Origin: JAQTNA01 sp043743785
GTDB lineage: Bacteria > Pseudomonadota > Gammaproteobacteria > Burkholderiales > Rhodocyclaceae
NCBI GenBank assembly: GCA_043743785.1
Contig: JAYTVW010000060.1
Location: 1-64,000, forward strand
Direction: 5' to 3'
DNA length: 64,000 nt
Shown: positions 26,281 through 35,328 of the stretch, piece after piece
Layout: the number at the start of each line of letters is the position of its first letter
How positions within the stretch are numbered: the first letter of the stretch is position 1
Made by a program: the position numbers and the translations under genes
The notes under the pieces: generated by a model
The model's input: only the letters and a program-made list of their open reading frames with translations
The model's database searches: none
Told to the model about the DNA's origin: nothing

Positions 26281-27347
26281 TGCATCCATATTCACAAATG
26301 CCGGATCGGAGCTTCTGGCGGAAGTTTGTATCGGACTCCCCATGGCGCGACCTGGGGTTGAACGACTCACCAAAATTCAAATTTCAAGCCCATGACCTAG
26401 TGGCAACAGCTGGCAGTTGTTTCGCACAGCACATTTCGCGCTACATGAAAAGGGTTGGGCTGGCACCGTATATTGCGGAACCGGCGCATGTCTTGATGCA
26501 GCAGGCTGGCGATGTCCTGGAAAGTTACAGTGCGTTTTCTGCCCGCTACGGCAATATATACACCTCCCGACAATGCCTTGAACTATTCAATCAAGCATTT
26601 GAAATAATTCCGATTATCGAGGATTTTGTTGAAGAGGACGGCAAGTGGTTTGATTTGCTGCGGCCAAACGTCGAGAAGGGGGGCTATTCCAGTTTGCATG
26701 AAGCGCAATCGGACAGAAGCTATCATCTTGAGCGCGTCAAGGTCATGTTTGAGACCACTGACGTCTTTATCTTTACGCTAGGGTTGACTGAGTGCTGGTT
26801 AAATACAAAAGCCGGATACGCTTATCCTGCCTGCCCAGGCACTGTGCATGGAACCCATGTTCCGGATGAACACCATTTCCACAATTTTCGCTGTGCCGAG
26901 GTGATCTCAGACCTCTGTGCTTTGATCAGTGGCTTAACTGCAGTTAACGCGGGGATTAAAATCGTTCTTACCGTATCCCCGGTACCTCTGGTAGCCACAC
27001 ATACAGGTAATAATGTACTGGTTGCGTCAAGCTATTCGAAATCTGTACTGCGCGCAGCGGTAGGCGAGATTGCGGCGATATTCGACAATGTCGCCTATTT
27101 TCCATCTTACGAAATAATTAGCCACCCAGCGTCGTTTGGACAGTATCTTGCCTCAGATTTACGCGAAGTAACGGAGCGCGGTGTGGCGCATGTAATGGAC
27201 TGTTTTTTGACCAGCTTTTATGACAGCCACCCACAAGCAGACGCAACTAAGGATACCCCATTGACTGCTAGGCCCATCACCACTCCTGCGGAGGAACCCC
27301 CGCCCGAATGCGAGGAGTTATTTAATCTCAAGCCCGAGGATGCTTGA
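26280..27347 (+). CDS. GSCFA-domain protein
   Basis: A 355-residue protein carrying the namesake motif TAGSCFAQHISRYM near residue 45, of the GSCFA domain family (distant SGNH/GDSL hydrolase relatives). Further family features are FTLGLTECWLNTKAGYAYP, PGTVHGTHV and VLTVSPVPLVATH, which could hold the other catalytic residues. The ATG at 26280 has ACGAGG eight bases upstream. Proteins of this family often lie in polysaccharide or glycan-modification clusters, as here. It is the last gene of the AT-rich block; no transmembrane segment is seen. Confidence 0.88.
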   Translation: MHPYSQMPDRSFWRKFVSDSPWRDLGLNDSPKFKFQAHDLVATAGSCFAQHISRYMKRVGLAPYIAEPAHVLMQQAGDVLESYSAFSARYGNIYTSRQCLELFNQAFEIIPIIEDFVEEDGKWFDLLRPNVEKGGYSSLHEAQSDRSYHLERVKVMFETTDVFIFTLGLTECWLNTKAGYAYPACPGTVHGTHVPDEHHFHNFRCAEVISDLCALISGLTAVNAGIKIVLTVSPVPLVATHTGNNVLVASSYSKSVLRAAVGEIAAIFDNVAYFPSYEIISHPASFGQYLASDLREVTERGVAHVMDCFLTSFYDSHPQADATKDTPLTARPITTPAEEPPPECEELFNLKPEDA

Positions 27348-27673
27348 ATACATCCCACCCAGAGGAGGATGCGGTTGATCTGCCGCGGCAGGCGTCCCCT
27401 GGCGCGGCGTAGCGCTCCCAGATGGGGCGCCAGCGCTGAACCTGACGCACAGTGTATCGGGTTAAACCTAACCTACGTGCCAAAACCCAGGAACCTGTCG
27501 GGCTTGAGCGATCGTAGCGAACCGAGAGGGAGAGCGAGGACGGATTTTAGCTTCGCTGAAACTACGTCTTCACGATTTTGAGGTACTTGGTGGATTCCAT
27601 GTGCCGAAAAAGCGGGGAAATATGGACCGCTATCCCACCGACGCAATAGATCAGCCCTAAGTTCGACAGGCTC
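27348..27673 (-). pseudogene. Gene-poor stretch with a possible transposase or HTH-protein remnant
   Basis: This 326-bp stretch has no intact gene. On the minus strand, about 27359-27520 can be read as a helix-turn-helix-like peptide (LARRLGLTRYTVRQVQRW, then RPIWERYAAPGDA) without a start or the rest of a protein. It looks like a decayed transposase or regulator fragment at the right edge of the AT-rich block. The remainder (27520-27673) shows no clear structure. Confidence 0.35.
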
Positions 27674-28414
27674 CTAGCCTCCGTAGGTCCGCAGTCCCGA
27701 CACGTCAAGAATCGTGATACCACCGTATTCGATCTTCAAGAGGCCGGCTTCTTCCAGGCATTTCAGGGCCTGGTTGGCACGCTGGCGGGAGACACCGGCG
27801 AGGAAACCCACTTCTTCCTGGGAAATCTGCAGTTGCTTGCCCAGGCCCGGGTAGAGCACCGGGTGAAAGAGGGCCGCCAGGCTCCTGGCCACCCGGGCAT
27901 CCGGTTCCAGCAGGCGCTCGTGTTCCACCATGGCGATGAACTGCCCCAGGCGTTCGTTGATCTGGGTGAGCAGGTATTGGTTGAACGTGAGACAGTTGTC
28001 CAGCAGCCACTGGAAGGTCTGGCGGTTCATGTAGGCGATGCGGCTGTCCCTGAGGGCCACCACGTCGTACTTGCGCAGCTCATGCTTGAGCAGGGAGCCT
28101 TCCCCCAGCCAGCCCCCTGGCGGCACGCCGGTGAAAGTGACGGTCTTGCCGGTGGTCCATACGCTGGAAATCTTCACCAAGCCGTCAATGACGCCCACCC
28201 ATTGCTCCGCCGGCTCGCCCTTGTGGCAGACATAGCCGCCGGCCGGCACGGCTTTCTCGATGACGCCCGCTTCGAGGCGGAGCAGTGCCGGCTCCCCCAT
28301 GGACTGGGCCCAGCTGGCGGAGCGCAGCAGCTCCCGCAGGGTCCGGGTGCCTGCCCGGGGCGCCTCTTCTCCCGGTGGCTTGCCGGTAAGCGTGGAGTAA
28401 GAATTGGGGTTCAT
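27674..28414 (-). CDS. Crp/Fnr-family transcriptional regulator
   Basis: A 246-residue regulator with an N-terminal cyclic-nucleotide-like sensor (residues about 35-150, AGGYVCHKGEPAEQWVGVIDGLVKI) and a C-terminal winged helix (ISQEEVGFLAGVSRQRANQALKCLEEAGLLKI). There is no N-terminal cysteine cluster, so it is not an oxygen-sensing FNR. ATG 28414 has an AGGGAAGG ribosome-binding site. It is divergent from the acyl-CoA synthetase/ABC transporter cluster and is the obvious candidate to control it. The effector is unknown. Confidence 0.92.
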   Translation of the reverse strand: MNPNSYSTLTGKPPGEEAPRAGTRTLRELLRSASWAQSMGEPALLRLEAGVIEKAVPAGGYVCHKGEPAEQWVGVIDGLVKISSVWTTGKTVTFTGVPPGGWLGEGSLLKHELRKYDVVALRDSRIAYMNRQTFQWLLDNCLTFNQYLLTQINERLGQFIAMVEHERLLEPDARVARSLAALFHPVLYPGLGKQLQISQEEVGFLAGVSRQRANQALKCLEEAGLLKIEYGGITILDVSGLRTYGG

Positions 28415-28774
28415 GGTGCCTTCCCTGTGCCGGTCATGCATTGTTGCTATGACCAAACGAAATAAATGCTGGGATTGTCGAGCGGATGACAGTCATCTTG
28501 CCACAGGCTGACTAAAGTTCCGCTCCAGCGTAGTTCGCGGCAGGCCCCAGGGGCCATCGCCAGAATTGAGTAGGCAGCGAGCGGTGTGATTGCCGTCCGT
28601 TGCCGGAGGAGACCGTCCCGCCACCCCGCCTTGGGGCCGGGGCGACAAGAGCGGCTTGACCGCACGACAAACGAGCCGCAAAGCGGCCGACAGGAAGCAG
28701 ATGGACAGCCGCCCGGGACTGGTGCCCGGGAGGGCTTGCTGTCCCGCTTCCAAACACAGGGAGGAGTACGGACC
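28415..28774. promoter_or_regulatory. Divergent control region between the Crp-type regulator and the acyl-CoA synthetase cluster
   Basis: A 360-bp gap without a gene. TGTC-GAGCGGAT-GACA at 28476-28491 is a two-fold symmetric sequence of the size expected for a Crp/Fnr-family dimer and could be the operator. Further on there are hairpins GCCGC-AAA-GCGGC near 28675 and CCCGGG ... CCCGGG near 28712-28733. A strong AGGGAGGAG ribosome-binding site precedes the ATG at 28775. The operator call rests on symmetry and position only. Confidence 0.4.
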
Positions 28775-30733
28775 ATGTCCGACAACGGCCTTTCCCGGGA
28801 ACTGCATACTTTCCCGCGCCTGCTGTTCCACCACGCCAGCACAAGGGGCAAGCATCCCGCCATGCGGGAAAAGGATCTGGGCATCTGGCAGACCTGGTCC
28901 TGGTCCCGGGTTGCCGAGGATGTGCGCGCCATGGCCTGCGGCCTGGCGGAGCTGGGCGTGAAGCGCGGTGACAATCTCGCCATCATCGGTGACAACCGTC
29001 CCCATCTGTACATGATGATGACCGCCGTGCAATGCCTCGGCGGCGTGCCCATTCCGCTCTACCAGGATGCGGTGGCAAACGAAATGCTCTTCGTGCTGCA
29101 GGATGCCGACGTGCGTTTTGTCCTGGCGGAAGACCAGGAGCAGGTGGACAAGGTGCTGGAGATCAAGGGCCAGTTGCCCCACCTCGAACACGTCATCTAC
29201 GACGACCCTCGCGGCATGCGGCATTATAACCAGCCGTTTTTGCACCACATCGAAGAACTCATGGCGATGGGGCGCATACACGACAAGAACCACCCCCATT
29301 TCCTCGACGACGAGGTGCAGCAGGGCCGCTTCGACGATGTGGGCGTGATGCTGTACACCTCCGGTACCACCGGCAAGCCCAAGGGCGTGTGCCAGACCCA
29401 CGCCGCCTTTATTGCTGCCGCCCGAGGCGGCATGGAGACCGACAAGCTGGGGCCCGAGGACGACATCCTCTCTTACCTGCCCATGGCCTGGGTCGGCGAC
29501 CATCTCTTCTCCTATGCCCAGGCCCTGGTGGGGGGCTTCACCATCAATTGCCCGGAGTCCGGCGAGACGGTGATGACCGACCTCAGGGAGATCGGCCCCA
29601 CTTATTACTTCGCGCCGCCCCGGGTCTTCGAGAGCCTGTTGACCTCGGTGATGATCCGCATGGAAGACGCGGGGGCCGTGAAGCGCAAGATTTTCCACTA
29701 TTTCATGGACGTGGCGCGGCGCTGCGGCGCGGACATCCTGGACGGCAAGCCCGTGTCCCTGGTGGACCGCCTGCAATACTTCCTGGGTACGCTCCTGGTC
29801 ATTGGCCCCTTGAAGAACGTGCTGGGTCTCTCCCGCGTCCGGGTGGCCTACACGGCGGGCGCCGCCATCGGCCCGGACTTGTTCCGCTTCTACCGTTCCA
29901 TCGGCATCAACCTCAAGCAGTTCTACGGCCAGACGGAAACCTGCGCCTACGTCTGCCTGCAACCAGACCGGCAGATCAAGCTGGACACGGTGGGCAAGGC
30001 GGCACCCAACGTGGAACTGAAGATCGCCGCATCCGGCGAGGTGCTGGTACGTGGTCCCATGCTGCTGCAGGGCTACTACAAGCGGCCCGACGCCACGGCG
30101 GAATCCCTTGACCCGGAGGGTTACTTCCACACCGGCGACGCAGGTTTCTTCGACGAAGACGGCCACCTGAAGATCATCGACCGGGCCAAGGATGTGGGCA
30201 AGCTGTCGAACGGCGCCATGTTCGCGCCCAACTACATCGAGAACAAGCTCAAGTTTTTCCAGTACGTGAAGGAAGCCGTGTGCTTCGGCAGCGAGCGGGA
30301 CATGGTCACCGCCTTCATCAACATCGACATGGGGGCCGTGGGCAACTGGGCGGAGCGCCGCGGCATGGCCTACGCCGGCTACACGGACCTGGCCGGGAAG
30401 CCGGAAGTACTGCAGCTCCTGGCGGAATGTGTGGAGAAGGTGAATGCCGAGCTGGTTGCTGAGGGCATGCTGGGGGATTCCCAGATCCATCGTTTCCTGG
30501 TGCTGCACAAGGAACTGGACCCGGACGACGATGAGCTGACTCGTACCCGCAAGGTGCGCCGGGGCTTCGTCGCCGAGAAATACGCGGTGCTCATCGAGGC
30601 CCTGTATTCCGGCAAGACCAGCCAGTTCATCGAGACCCAGGTGAAGTTCGAGGATGGCCGCACCGGCAAGGTGTCCGCCAACCTGGCAATCCAGAATGTG
30701 AAGACCTTCCCCCTCGTGGGCAAGGCTGCCTGA
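28775..30733 (+). CDS. AMP-dependent long-chain-type acyl-CoA synthetase
   Basis: A 652-residue adenylate-forming ligase. The AMP-binding motif is MLYTSGTTGKPKGVCQTH, the A5-type motif is QFYGQTETCAY, and A7/A8 are YFHTGDAGFFDEDGHLKIIDRAKD. It should activate a carboxylic acid to its CoA thioester with ATP. ATG 28775 has a strong ribosome-binding site. It heads a cluster with a complete branched-chain-type ABC importer and a second ligase, so the substrate is probably the imported acid (aromatic or aliphatic), not necessarily a long-chain fatty acid. Confidence 0.92.
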   Translation: MSDNGLSRELHTFPRLLFHHASTRGKHPAMREKDLGIWQTWSWSRVAEDVRAMACGLAELGVKRGDNLAIIGDNRPHLYMMMTAVQCLGGVPIPLYQDAVANEMLFVLQDADVRFVLAEDQEQVDKVLEIKGQLPHLEHVIYDDPRGMRHYNQPFLHHIEELMAMGRIHDKNHPHFLDDEVQQGRFDDVGVMLYTSGTTGKPKGVCQTHAAFIAAARGGMETDKLGPEDDILSYLPMAWVGDHLFSYAQALVGGFTINCPESGETVMTDLREIGPTYYFAPPRVFESLLTSVMIRMEDAGAVKRKIFHYFMDVARRCGADILDGKPVSLVDRLQYFLGTLLVIGPLKNVLGLSRVRVAYTAGAAIGPDLFRFYRSIGINLKQFYGQTETCAYVCLQPDRQIKLDTVGKAAPNVELKIAASGEVLVRGPMLLQGYYKRPDATAESLDPEGYFHTGDAGFFDEDGHLKIIDRAKDVGKLSNGAMFAPNYIENKLKFFQYVKEAVCFGSERDMVTAFINIDMGAVGNWAERRGMAYAGYTDLAGKPEVLQLLAECVEKVNAELVAEGMLGDSQIHRFLVLHKELDPDDDELTRTRKVRRGFVAEKYAVLIEALYSGKTSQFIETQVKFEDGRTGKVSANLAIQNVKTFPLVGKAA

Positions 30734-30755
30734 GAAACAGCCATGAAAAACAAAT

Positions 30756-30926
30756 TGAACCGCAGAGGCACGGAGGCGCAGAGGAAAAGCATGAAAGCTG
30801 TCCTTGCCATGCCCGGCCGGGCACTGGAATTCGTCGGCGGATATTCTTTGGCTATCAATACGAGAGGGGCGTTGTTTCGCCAACAGGCAACGGGTTTTCT
30901 CCGCGCCTCTGCGCCTCTGCGGTTAG
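30756..30926. repeat. Octamer-armed palindromic element (GCAGAGGC type)
   Basis: The left arm is TTGAACC then GCAGAGGC, ACGGAGGC, GCAGAGG and AAAA. The right arm is the inverted copy (TTTTCTCC, GCGCCTCT, GCGCCTCTGCGGTT). The spacer of about 110 bases is unrelated to the other copies and has no gene. It fills the gap between the acyl-CoA synthetase and the ABC ATPase gene. Confidence 0.85.
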
Positions 30927-30951
30927 TTCCTTCTTTCGCAGGGAGGCAGGC

Positions 30952-31737
30952 ATGAGCGGCAGAAAGATCGGCGACGTCATCCTGGACCTGCAGAACATTT
31001 CCCTGCGGTTCGGCGGCGTCAAGGCACTCACGGACATTTCCTTCGACGTGCGGGAGCATGAGGTTCGCGCCATCATCGGTCCCAACGGTGCGGGCAAGAG
31101 TTCCATGTTGAACGTCATCAATGGCGTGTACCACCCCCAGGACGGCAAGATCATCTTCCGGGGCGAGCAGCGTAAACGCATGGAGCCCCACTTCGCCGCC
31201 GGCCAGGGCATCGCCCGCACCTTCCAGAACATCGCCCTGTTCAAGGGCATGAGCGTGCTGGACAACCTGATGACTGGCCGCATCACGAAAATGAAGGCCA
31301 CCTTCCTGGAGCAGGCCCTGTTCTTCGGCCGGGCCCGCCGGGAGGAAATGGAACACCGCCAACAGGTCGAGCAAATCATCGACTTTCTGGAAATCCAGCA
31401 TATCCGCAAGACCCCGGTGGGGCGCCTGCCCTATGGCCTGCAGAAACGCGTGGAACTGGGTCGTGCCCTGGCGGCGGAGCCTTCGCTCCTCTTGCTGGAC
31501 GAACCCATGGCCGGCATGAACGTGGAGGAAAAGCAGGACATGTGCCGCTTCATCCTGGATGTGAATGACCAGTTCGGCACCACCATCGTGCTCATCGAGC
31601 ACGACATGGGAGTGGTGATGGACATTTCGGACCGGGTGGTGGTACTGGATTACGGCAAGAAAATCGGCGACGGCACCCCGGAAGAAGTGAAGAATAATCC
31701 GGAAGTGATCAAGGCGTATCTGGGTGCGGGACATTGA
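30952..31737 (+). CDS. Branched-chain-type ABC transporter ATP-binding protein (LivG family)
   Basis: A 261-residue ATPase of a hydrophobic amino-acid uptake (HAAT) type importer. Walker A is GPNGAGKSSMLNVI; the C-terminal LivG features are GIARTFQNIALF, YGLQKRVELGRALAAEPSLLLLDEPMAG, the switch histidine in IEHDMG, and the terminal ADG-like KKIGDGTPEEVKNNPEVIKAYLG. The signature reads LPYGLQKRVEL instead of LSGGQ, a variant common in LivG relatives. It acts with the LivF-type ATPase, two permeases and the binding protein encoded downstream. Confidence 0.93.
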   Translation: MSGRKIGDVILDLQNISLRFGGVKALTDISFDVREHEVRAIIGPNGAGKSSMLNVINGVYHPQDGKIIFRGEQRKRMEPHFAAGQGIARTFQNIALFKGMSVLDNLMTGRITKMKATFLEQALFFGRARREEMEHRQQVEQIIDFLEIQHIRKTPVGRLPYGLQKRVELGRALAAEPSLLLLDEPMAGMNVEEKQDMCRFILDVNDQFGTTIVLIEHDMGVVMDISDRVVVLDYGKKIGDGTPEEVKNNPEVIKAYLGAGH

Positions 31738-31742
31738 AATGG

Positions 31743-31845
31743 GTAAGCGGTGAGCGGTGAGGGGTGAGGGGTTGGGATTTGCGGGCGCTTCGCGCCCGGT
31801 GAATTGGCCGCTTTCTCCTGACCGCTTACCGCTCACCGTGAGCGG
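31743..31845. repeat. Heptamer-armed palindromic element (GTGAGSG class)
   Basis: Left arm units GTAAGCG, GTGAGCG, GTGAGGG, GTGAGGG, GTTGGGA. The centre is GCGGGCGCTTCGCGCCC. The right arm, read in reverse complement, has units GTGAGCG, GTAAGCG, GTCAGGA, GAAAGCG. It lies between the LivG-type and LivH-type genes and contains no ORF. Confidence 0.85.
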
Positions 31846-31853
31846 AGCGAACC

Positions 31854-32768
31854 ATGCAATTTTTTCTTGAAGCGACGATCGGCGGGCTGCTTTCGGGGGT
31901 GATGTATTCCCTGGTGGCCCTGGGTTTCGTGCTGATCTACAAGGCCTCCGGGGTGTTCAACTTTGCCCAGGGCGCCATGGTGTATTTCGCGGCCCTGACC
32001 ATGGTGGGCTTCATCGGCAAGGGCGCGCCCCTGTGGCTGGCCTTCCTGCTGGCCTTCGCCGTCATGACGGTGCTGGGCATCGCCACGGAGCGCCTGGTCC
32101 TCCGGAAACTGGTGAACCAGCCCCCCATCACCCTGTTCATGGCCACCATCGGCCTGGCCTTCTTCATCGAGGGCCTGGCGCCCATGCTGTGGGGCGACTC
32201 CGTGCGCCCCCTGGAACTGGGCATCGTGGATGAGCCGATCGCCGCCATCTTGGACAAGACCGGCATCGTCATATCCAGCTTCGACCTGACCGCCGCCGGC
32301 ATCGCCGCCCTGCTGGTGGGCGCCCTGGCCCTGTTCTTCCAGAAGACCCGCATCGGCCGCGCCTTGCGGGCCGTGGCGGACGACCACCAGGCCGCCCTCT
32401 CCATCGGCATCCCGCTGCAGCACATCTGGGCCATCGTCTGGGCCGTGGCCGGTTTCGTGGCCCTGGTCTCCGGCATGTTGTGGGGTGCCCGTAACGGCGT
32501 GCAGTTCGCCCTGACCTTCACGGCTTTGAAGGCCCTGCCGGTGCTGATCCTCGGCGGTTTCACCTCGGTGCCCGGCGCCATCGTCGGCGGCCTCATCATC
32601 GGCGCCTCGGAAAAGCTGGCGGAAATCTACATCCCCCCGTTCATGCAGGAGCTTTTCGGCGGCAACTACGGCGGCATCGAAGGCTGGTTCCCTTACGTTA
32701 TGGCCCTGTTGTTCCTGCTGGTGCGCCCGGAAGGGCTGTTCGGCGAGAAACACATAGATCGCGTTTAA
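31854..32768 (+). CDS. Branched-chain-type ABC transporter permease (LivH family)
   Basis: A 304-residue inner-membrane permease with about eight hydrophobic spans, starting MQFFLEATIGGLLSGVMYSL. LivH-type features include the N-terminal VALGFVLIYKASGVFNFAQGAMVYF (split by a charged turn) and the cytoplasmic loop KTRIGRALRAVADDHQAALSIGI. It forms the membrane channel with the LivM-type permease. Substrate specificity cannot be read from the permease. Confidence 0.94.
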   Translation: MQFFLEATIGGLLSGVMYSLVALGFVLIYKASGVFNFAQGAMVYFAALTMVGFIGKGAPLWLAFLLAFAVMTVLGIATERLVLRKLVNQPPITLFMATIGLAFFIEGLAPMLWGDSVRPLELGIVDEPIAAILDKTGIVISSFDLTAAGIAALLVGALALFFQKTRIGRALRAVADDHQAALSIGIPLQHIWAIVWAVAGFVALVSGMLWGARNGVQFALTFTALKALPVLILGGFTSVPGAIVGGLIIGASEKLAEIYIPPFMQELFGGNYGGIEGWFPYVMALLFLLVRPEGLFGEKHIDRV

Positions 32769-32769
32769 G

Positions 32770-32850
32770 AGGCGGTAAGCAGCAAGCGGAGAGCGGTAAG
32801 CGCCAAGTCGCGCTCTCTGCTCACCGCTCACCGCTCACCCTCTGCCGCTC
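32770..32850. repeat. Heptamer-armed palindromic element
   Basis: The left arm is divergent: GTAAGCA, GCAAGCG, GAGAGCG, GTAAGCG. The right arm in reverse complement reads GTGAGCG, GTGAGCG, GTGAGCA, GAGAGCG. Here the hairpin core seen in other copies is reduced to a short AGTCGCGCT centre. It fills the LivH/LivM gap. Confidence 0.8.
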
Positions 32851-32870
32851 AATACGATAAAGGAATACCC

Positions 32871-33947
32871 ATGTTGTACAGAGAAGCCGGCCAGTTCAAA
32901 TCGAGTTACGGCGAAGATCAGCAGATTTTCCCCATCCGCCAGGACCGCATCGGCATGCTGCTGCTGTTGGCCGTGGCCTTTCTCGGGGTGCCGCTCTTCG
33001 CCAGCGAATACTGGTTCTCGGCCATCCTGATTCCCTTCCTGATCTTCGCCCTGGCGGCCCTGGGCCTGAATATCCTCACCGGCTATTGCGGCCAGCTGTC
33101 CCTGGGGGCGGCGGCGTTCATGGCGGTGGGGGCCTATGCGGCCTATAACTTCCAGTTGCGCATCGAGGGCATTCCCATCCTGGTGAGCTTCGTCCTGGCG
33201 GGCCTCACGGCGGCGGGTGTGGGCATCCTGTTCGGTCTGCCGTCCTTGCGCATCAAGGGCTTCTACCTGGCGGTAGCGACCCTGGCGGCCCAGTTCTTCA
33301 TCCTGTGGTGCCTGACCAAGTTCAACTGGCTGTCCAACAACTCCTCCTCCGGGGTGATCTCGGCCCAGCGCGTGACCATCCTGGGCCATACCTTCGCCTC
33401 GCCCCGGGAAAACTACCTGCTGGTGCTGTCCATCGTCAGCGTCCTGGCTCTCCTGGCTAAGAACCTGGTGCGCTCCAGCACCGGCCGTGCCTTCATGGCA
33501 GTGCGGGATATGGACGTGGCGGCCTCGGTCATCGGCATCCGCCTCCTGCCCACCAAGCTCTTGGCCTTCGCCATCAGTTCCTTCTACTGCGGCGTGGCTG
33601 GCGCGCTCTACGCCTTCTGCTACCTGGGCTCGGTGGAACCGGACGGCTTTTCGCTGGACCTGTCCTTCAAGATCCTGTTCATGATCATCATTGGCGGCGT
33701 CGGCTCCATCATGGGCAGCTTCCTGGGGGCAGCCTTCATTCTGCTCTTGCCCATTTTCCTGGACATCACCATGCCGGCCATCTCGGGGCTGCTGCACCTG
33801 CCCTTCGACAACGCCTCCGTGTCCCATATCCAACTCATGATTTTCGGCGCCCTGATCATGTTCTTCCTGATCGTGGAGCCCCACGGCCTGGCGCGGCTGT
33901 GGCAGATCACCAAGGAAAAACTGCGCCTGTGGCCGTTCCCGCATTAA
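32871..33947 (+). CDS. Branched-chain-type ABC transporter permease (LivM family)
   Basis: A 358-residue permease with about nine hydrophobic spans. Family features are LGLNILTGYCGQLSLGAAAFMAVGAYAAYN (interrupted by membrane turns), LPSLRIKGFYLAVATLAAQF, and the conserved cytoplasmic loop TGRAFMAVRDMDVAASVIGIR. The C-terminus ends in a basic tail. It is separated from the binding-protein gene by 62 bp, the only gap in this cluster without a repeat element. Confidence 0.94.
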   Translation: MLYREAGQFKSSYGEDQQIFPIRQDRIGMLLLLAVAFLGVPLFASEYWFSAILIPFLIFALAALGLNILTGYCGQLSLGAAAFMAVGAYAAYNFQLRIEGIPILVSFVLAGLTAAGVGILFGLPSLRIKGFYLAVATLAAQFFILWCLTKFNWLSNNSSSGVISAQRVTILGHTFASPRENYLLVLSIVSVLALLAKNLVRSSTGRAFMAVRDMDVAASVIGIRLLPTKLLAFAISSFYCGVAGALYAFCYLGSVEPDGFSLDLSFKILFMIIIGGVGSIMGSFLGAAFILLLPIFLDITMPAISGLLHLPFDNASVSHIQLMIFGALIMFFLIVEPHGLARLWQITKEKLRLWPFPH

Positions 33948-34009
33948 TTTTTACCGTGGCAGCACGCAGAGGCTGCCGCACCCGTACCGCACTTAGAGGA
34001 GACAAAATA

Positions 34010-35326
34010 ATGAACAAGCTGAAACCCGTCATTGCCGCCCTGGCCCTCGCCGCCAGTGCCTTCGCTGCCGCCCCGGCCCTGGCCGACGAGCAGTTCTTCC
34101 CGCTCATCGACTACCGGGTCGGCCCCTACGGCGCCAACGGTACCTCCTTCTATGGCGGCTTCATCGACTACCTGAACTACGTCAACATGAAGGGCGGCGT
34201 AAACGGCGTGAAGATGACCTGGGAAGAGTGCGAGACGGAATACAACAACACCAAGGGCGTGGAGTGCTACGAGCGCCTGAAGGCCAAGGCCAAGATTTCC
34301 TCCGGCCCCATTCACACCATGTCCACCGGCATCTCCTACTCCATCATCGACAAGGTGGCCAACGACAAGCTGCCCCTGGCCATGATGGGCTACGGCCGCA
34401 CCGACGCGGTGGATGGCTCCGTCTTCCCCTATGCCTTCCCCCTGGTGACCACCTACCAGATGCAGGCCTCCGCTATCATCAAGTTCATTGACGGCAAGGA
34501 AGGCGGCAATCTGGCGGGCAAGAAGATCGTTTATCTCTATCACGACTCCGCCTACGGCAAGGAACCCATCCTGGCCCTGGAAGCCGAGTCCCGCATCCGC
34601 AAGTTCAGCCTGGTGCAGATCCCCGTGGCCCACCCGGGCAACGAGCAGGGCGCCCAATGGCAGCGCATCCGTCAGGAAAAGCCTGACTATGTGGTGTTCT
34701 GGGGCTGGGGCGTGATGAACTCCACCGCCCTCAAGACGGCACAGAAGATGGGCTTCCCACGGGATCACATGGTCGGTTCCTGGTGGGCCGGCTCCGAAGA
34801 GGACGTGCTGCCGGCCGGCGAGGCCGCCAAGGGCTACATGTCCGCTACCTGGAACGTCTCCGGCAAGGCCGTGCCCCTGGTGGCCGATATCGAGAAGACG
34901 GTATACGGTGCCGGCAAGGGTAACCTGCAGGACAAGTCCAAGCTGGGTTCCATTCTCTACAACCGGGGCGTGTCCGCCGCCGTGCTGTCCGTGGAAGCCC
35001 TCAAGAAGGCCCAGGAAAAGTACGGCAAGGGCAAGTCCATGACTGGCGAGCAAGTGCGCTGGGCCCTGGAAAACCTGGACATCACCGATGCCAAGCTGAA
35101 GGCCCTGGGCGCCACCGGCCTCCTGCCGGAGATCAAGACCTCCTGTTCCAACCACGAAGGCTCGGGCAAGGTGAAGATTCAGCAGTGGGATGGCGCCAAG
35201 TGGGTGCTGGTGTCCGACTGGATCGAAGGCAACAAGGCCCTGATCCACCCCCTGTTCCAGGCCTCGGCAAAGCAATATGCCAAGGAAAAGGGCATCACGC
35301 CGCGGGATTGCTCGAAAGAGAAATAA
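34010..35326 (+). CDS. Branched-chain-type ABC transporter substrate-binding protein (LivK family)
   Basis: A 438-residue periplasmic binding protein with a clear signal peptide (cleavage after FAAAPALA). The type I fold is seen in the YRVGPYGANGTSFYGGF start, VYLYHDSAYGKEPILAL hinge and DYVVFWGWGVMNS. It is longer than amino-acid-binding LivK, in line with homologues that bind aromatic or other carboxylic acids. The two CoA ligases flanking the transporter support such a ligand, but the ligand is inferred. ATG 34010 follows an AGAGGAG ribosome-binding site. Confidence 0.92.
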   Translation: MNKLKPVIAALALAASAFAAAPALADEQFFPLIDYRVGPYGANGTSFYGGFIDYLNYVNMKGGVNGVKMTWEECETEYNNTKGVECYERLKAKAKISSGPIHTMSTGISYSIIDKVANDKLPLAMMGYGRTDAVDGSVFPYAFPLVTTYQMQASAIIKFIDGKEGGNLAGKKIVYLYHDSAYGKEPILALEAESRIRKFSLVQIPVAHPGNEQGAQWQRIRQEKPDYVVFWGWGVMNSTALKTAQKMGFPRDHMVGSWWAGSEEDVLPAGEAAKGYMSATWNVSGKAVPLVADIEKTVYGAGKGNLQDKSKLGSILYNRGVSAAVLSVEALKKAQEKYGKGKSMTGEQVRWALENLDITDAKLKALGATGLLPEIKTSCSNHEGSGKVKIQQWDGAKWVLVSDWIEGNKALIHPLFQASAKQYAKEKGITPRDCSKEK

Positions 35327-35328
35327 AG

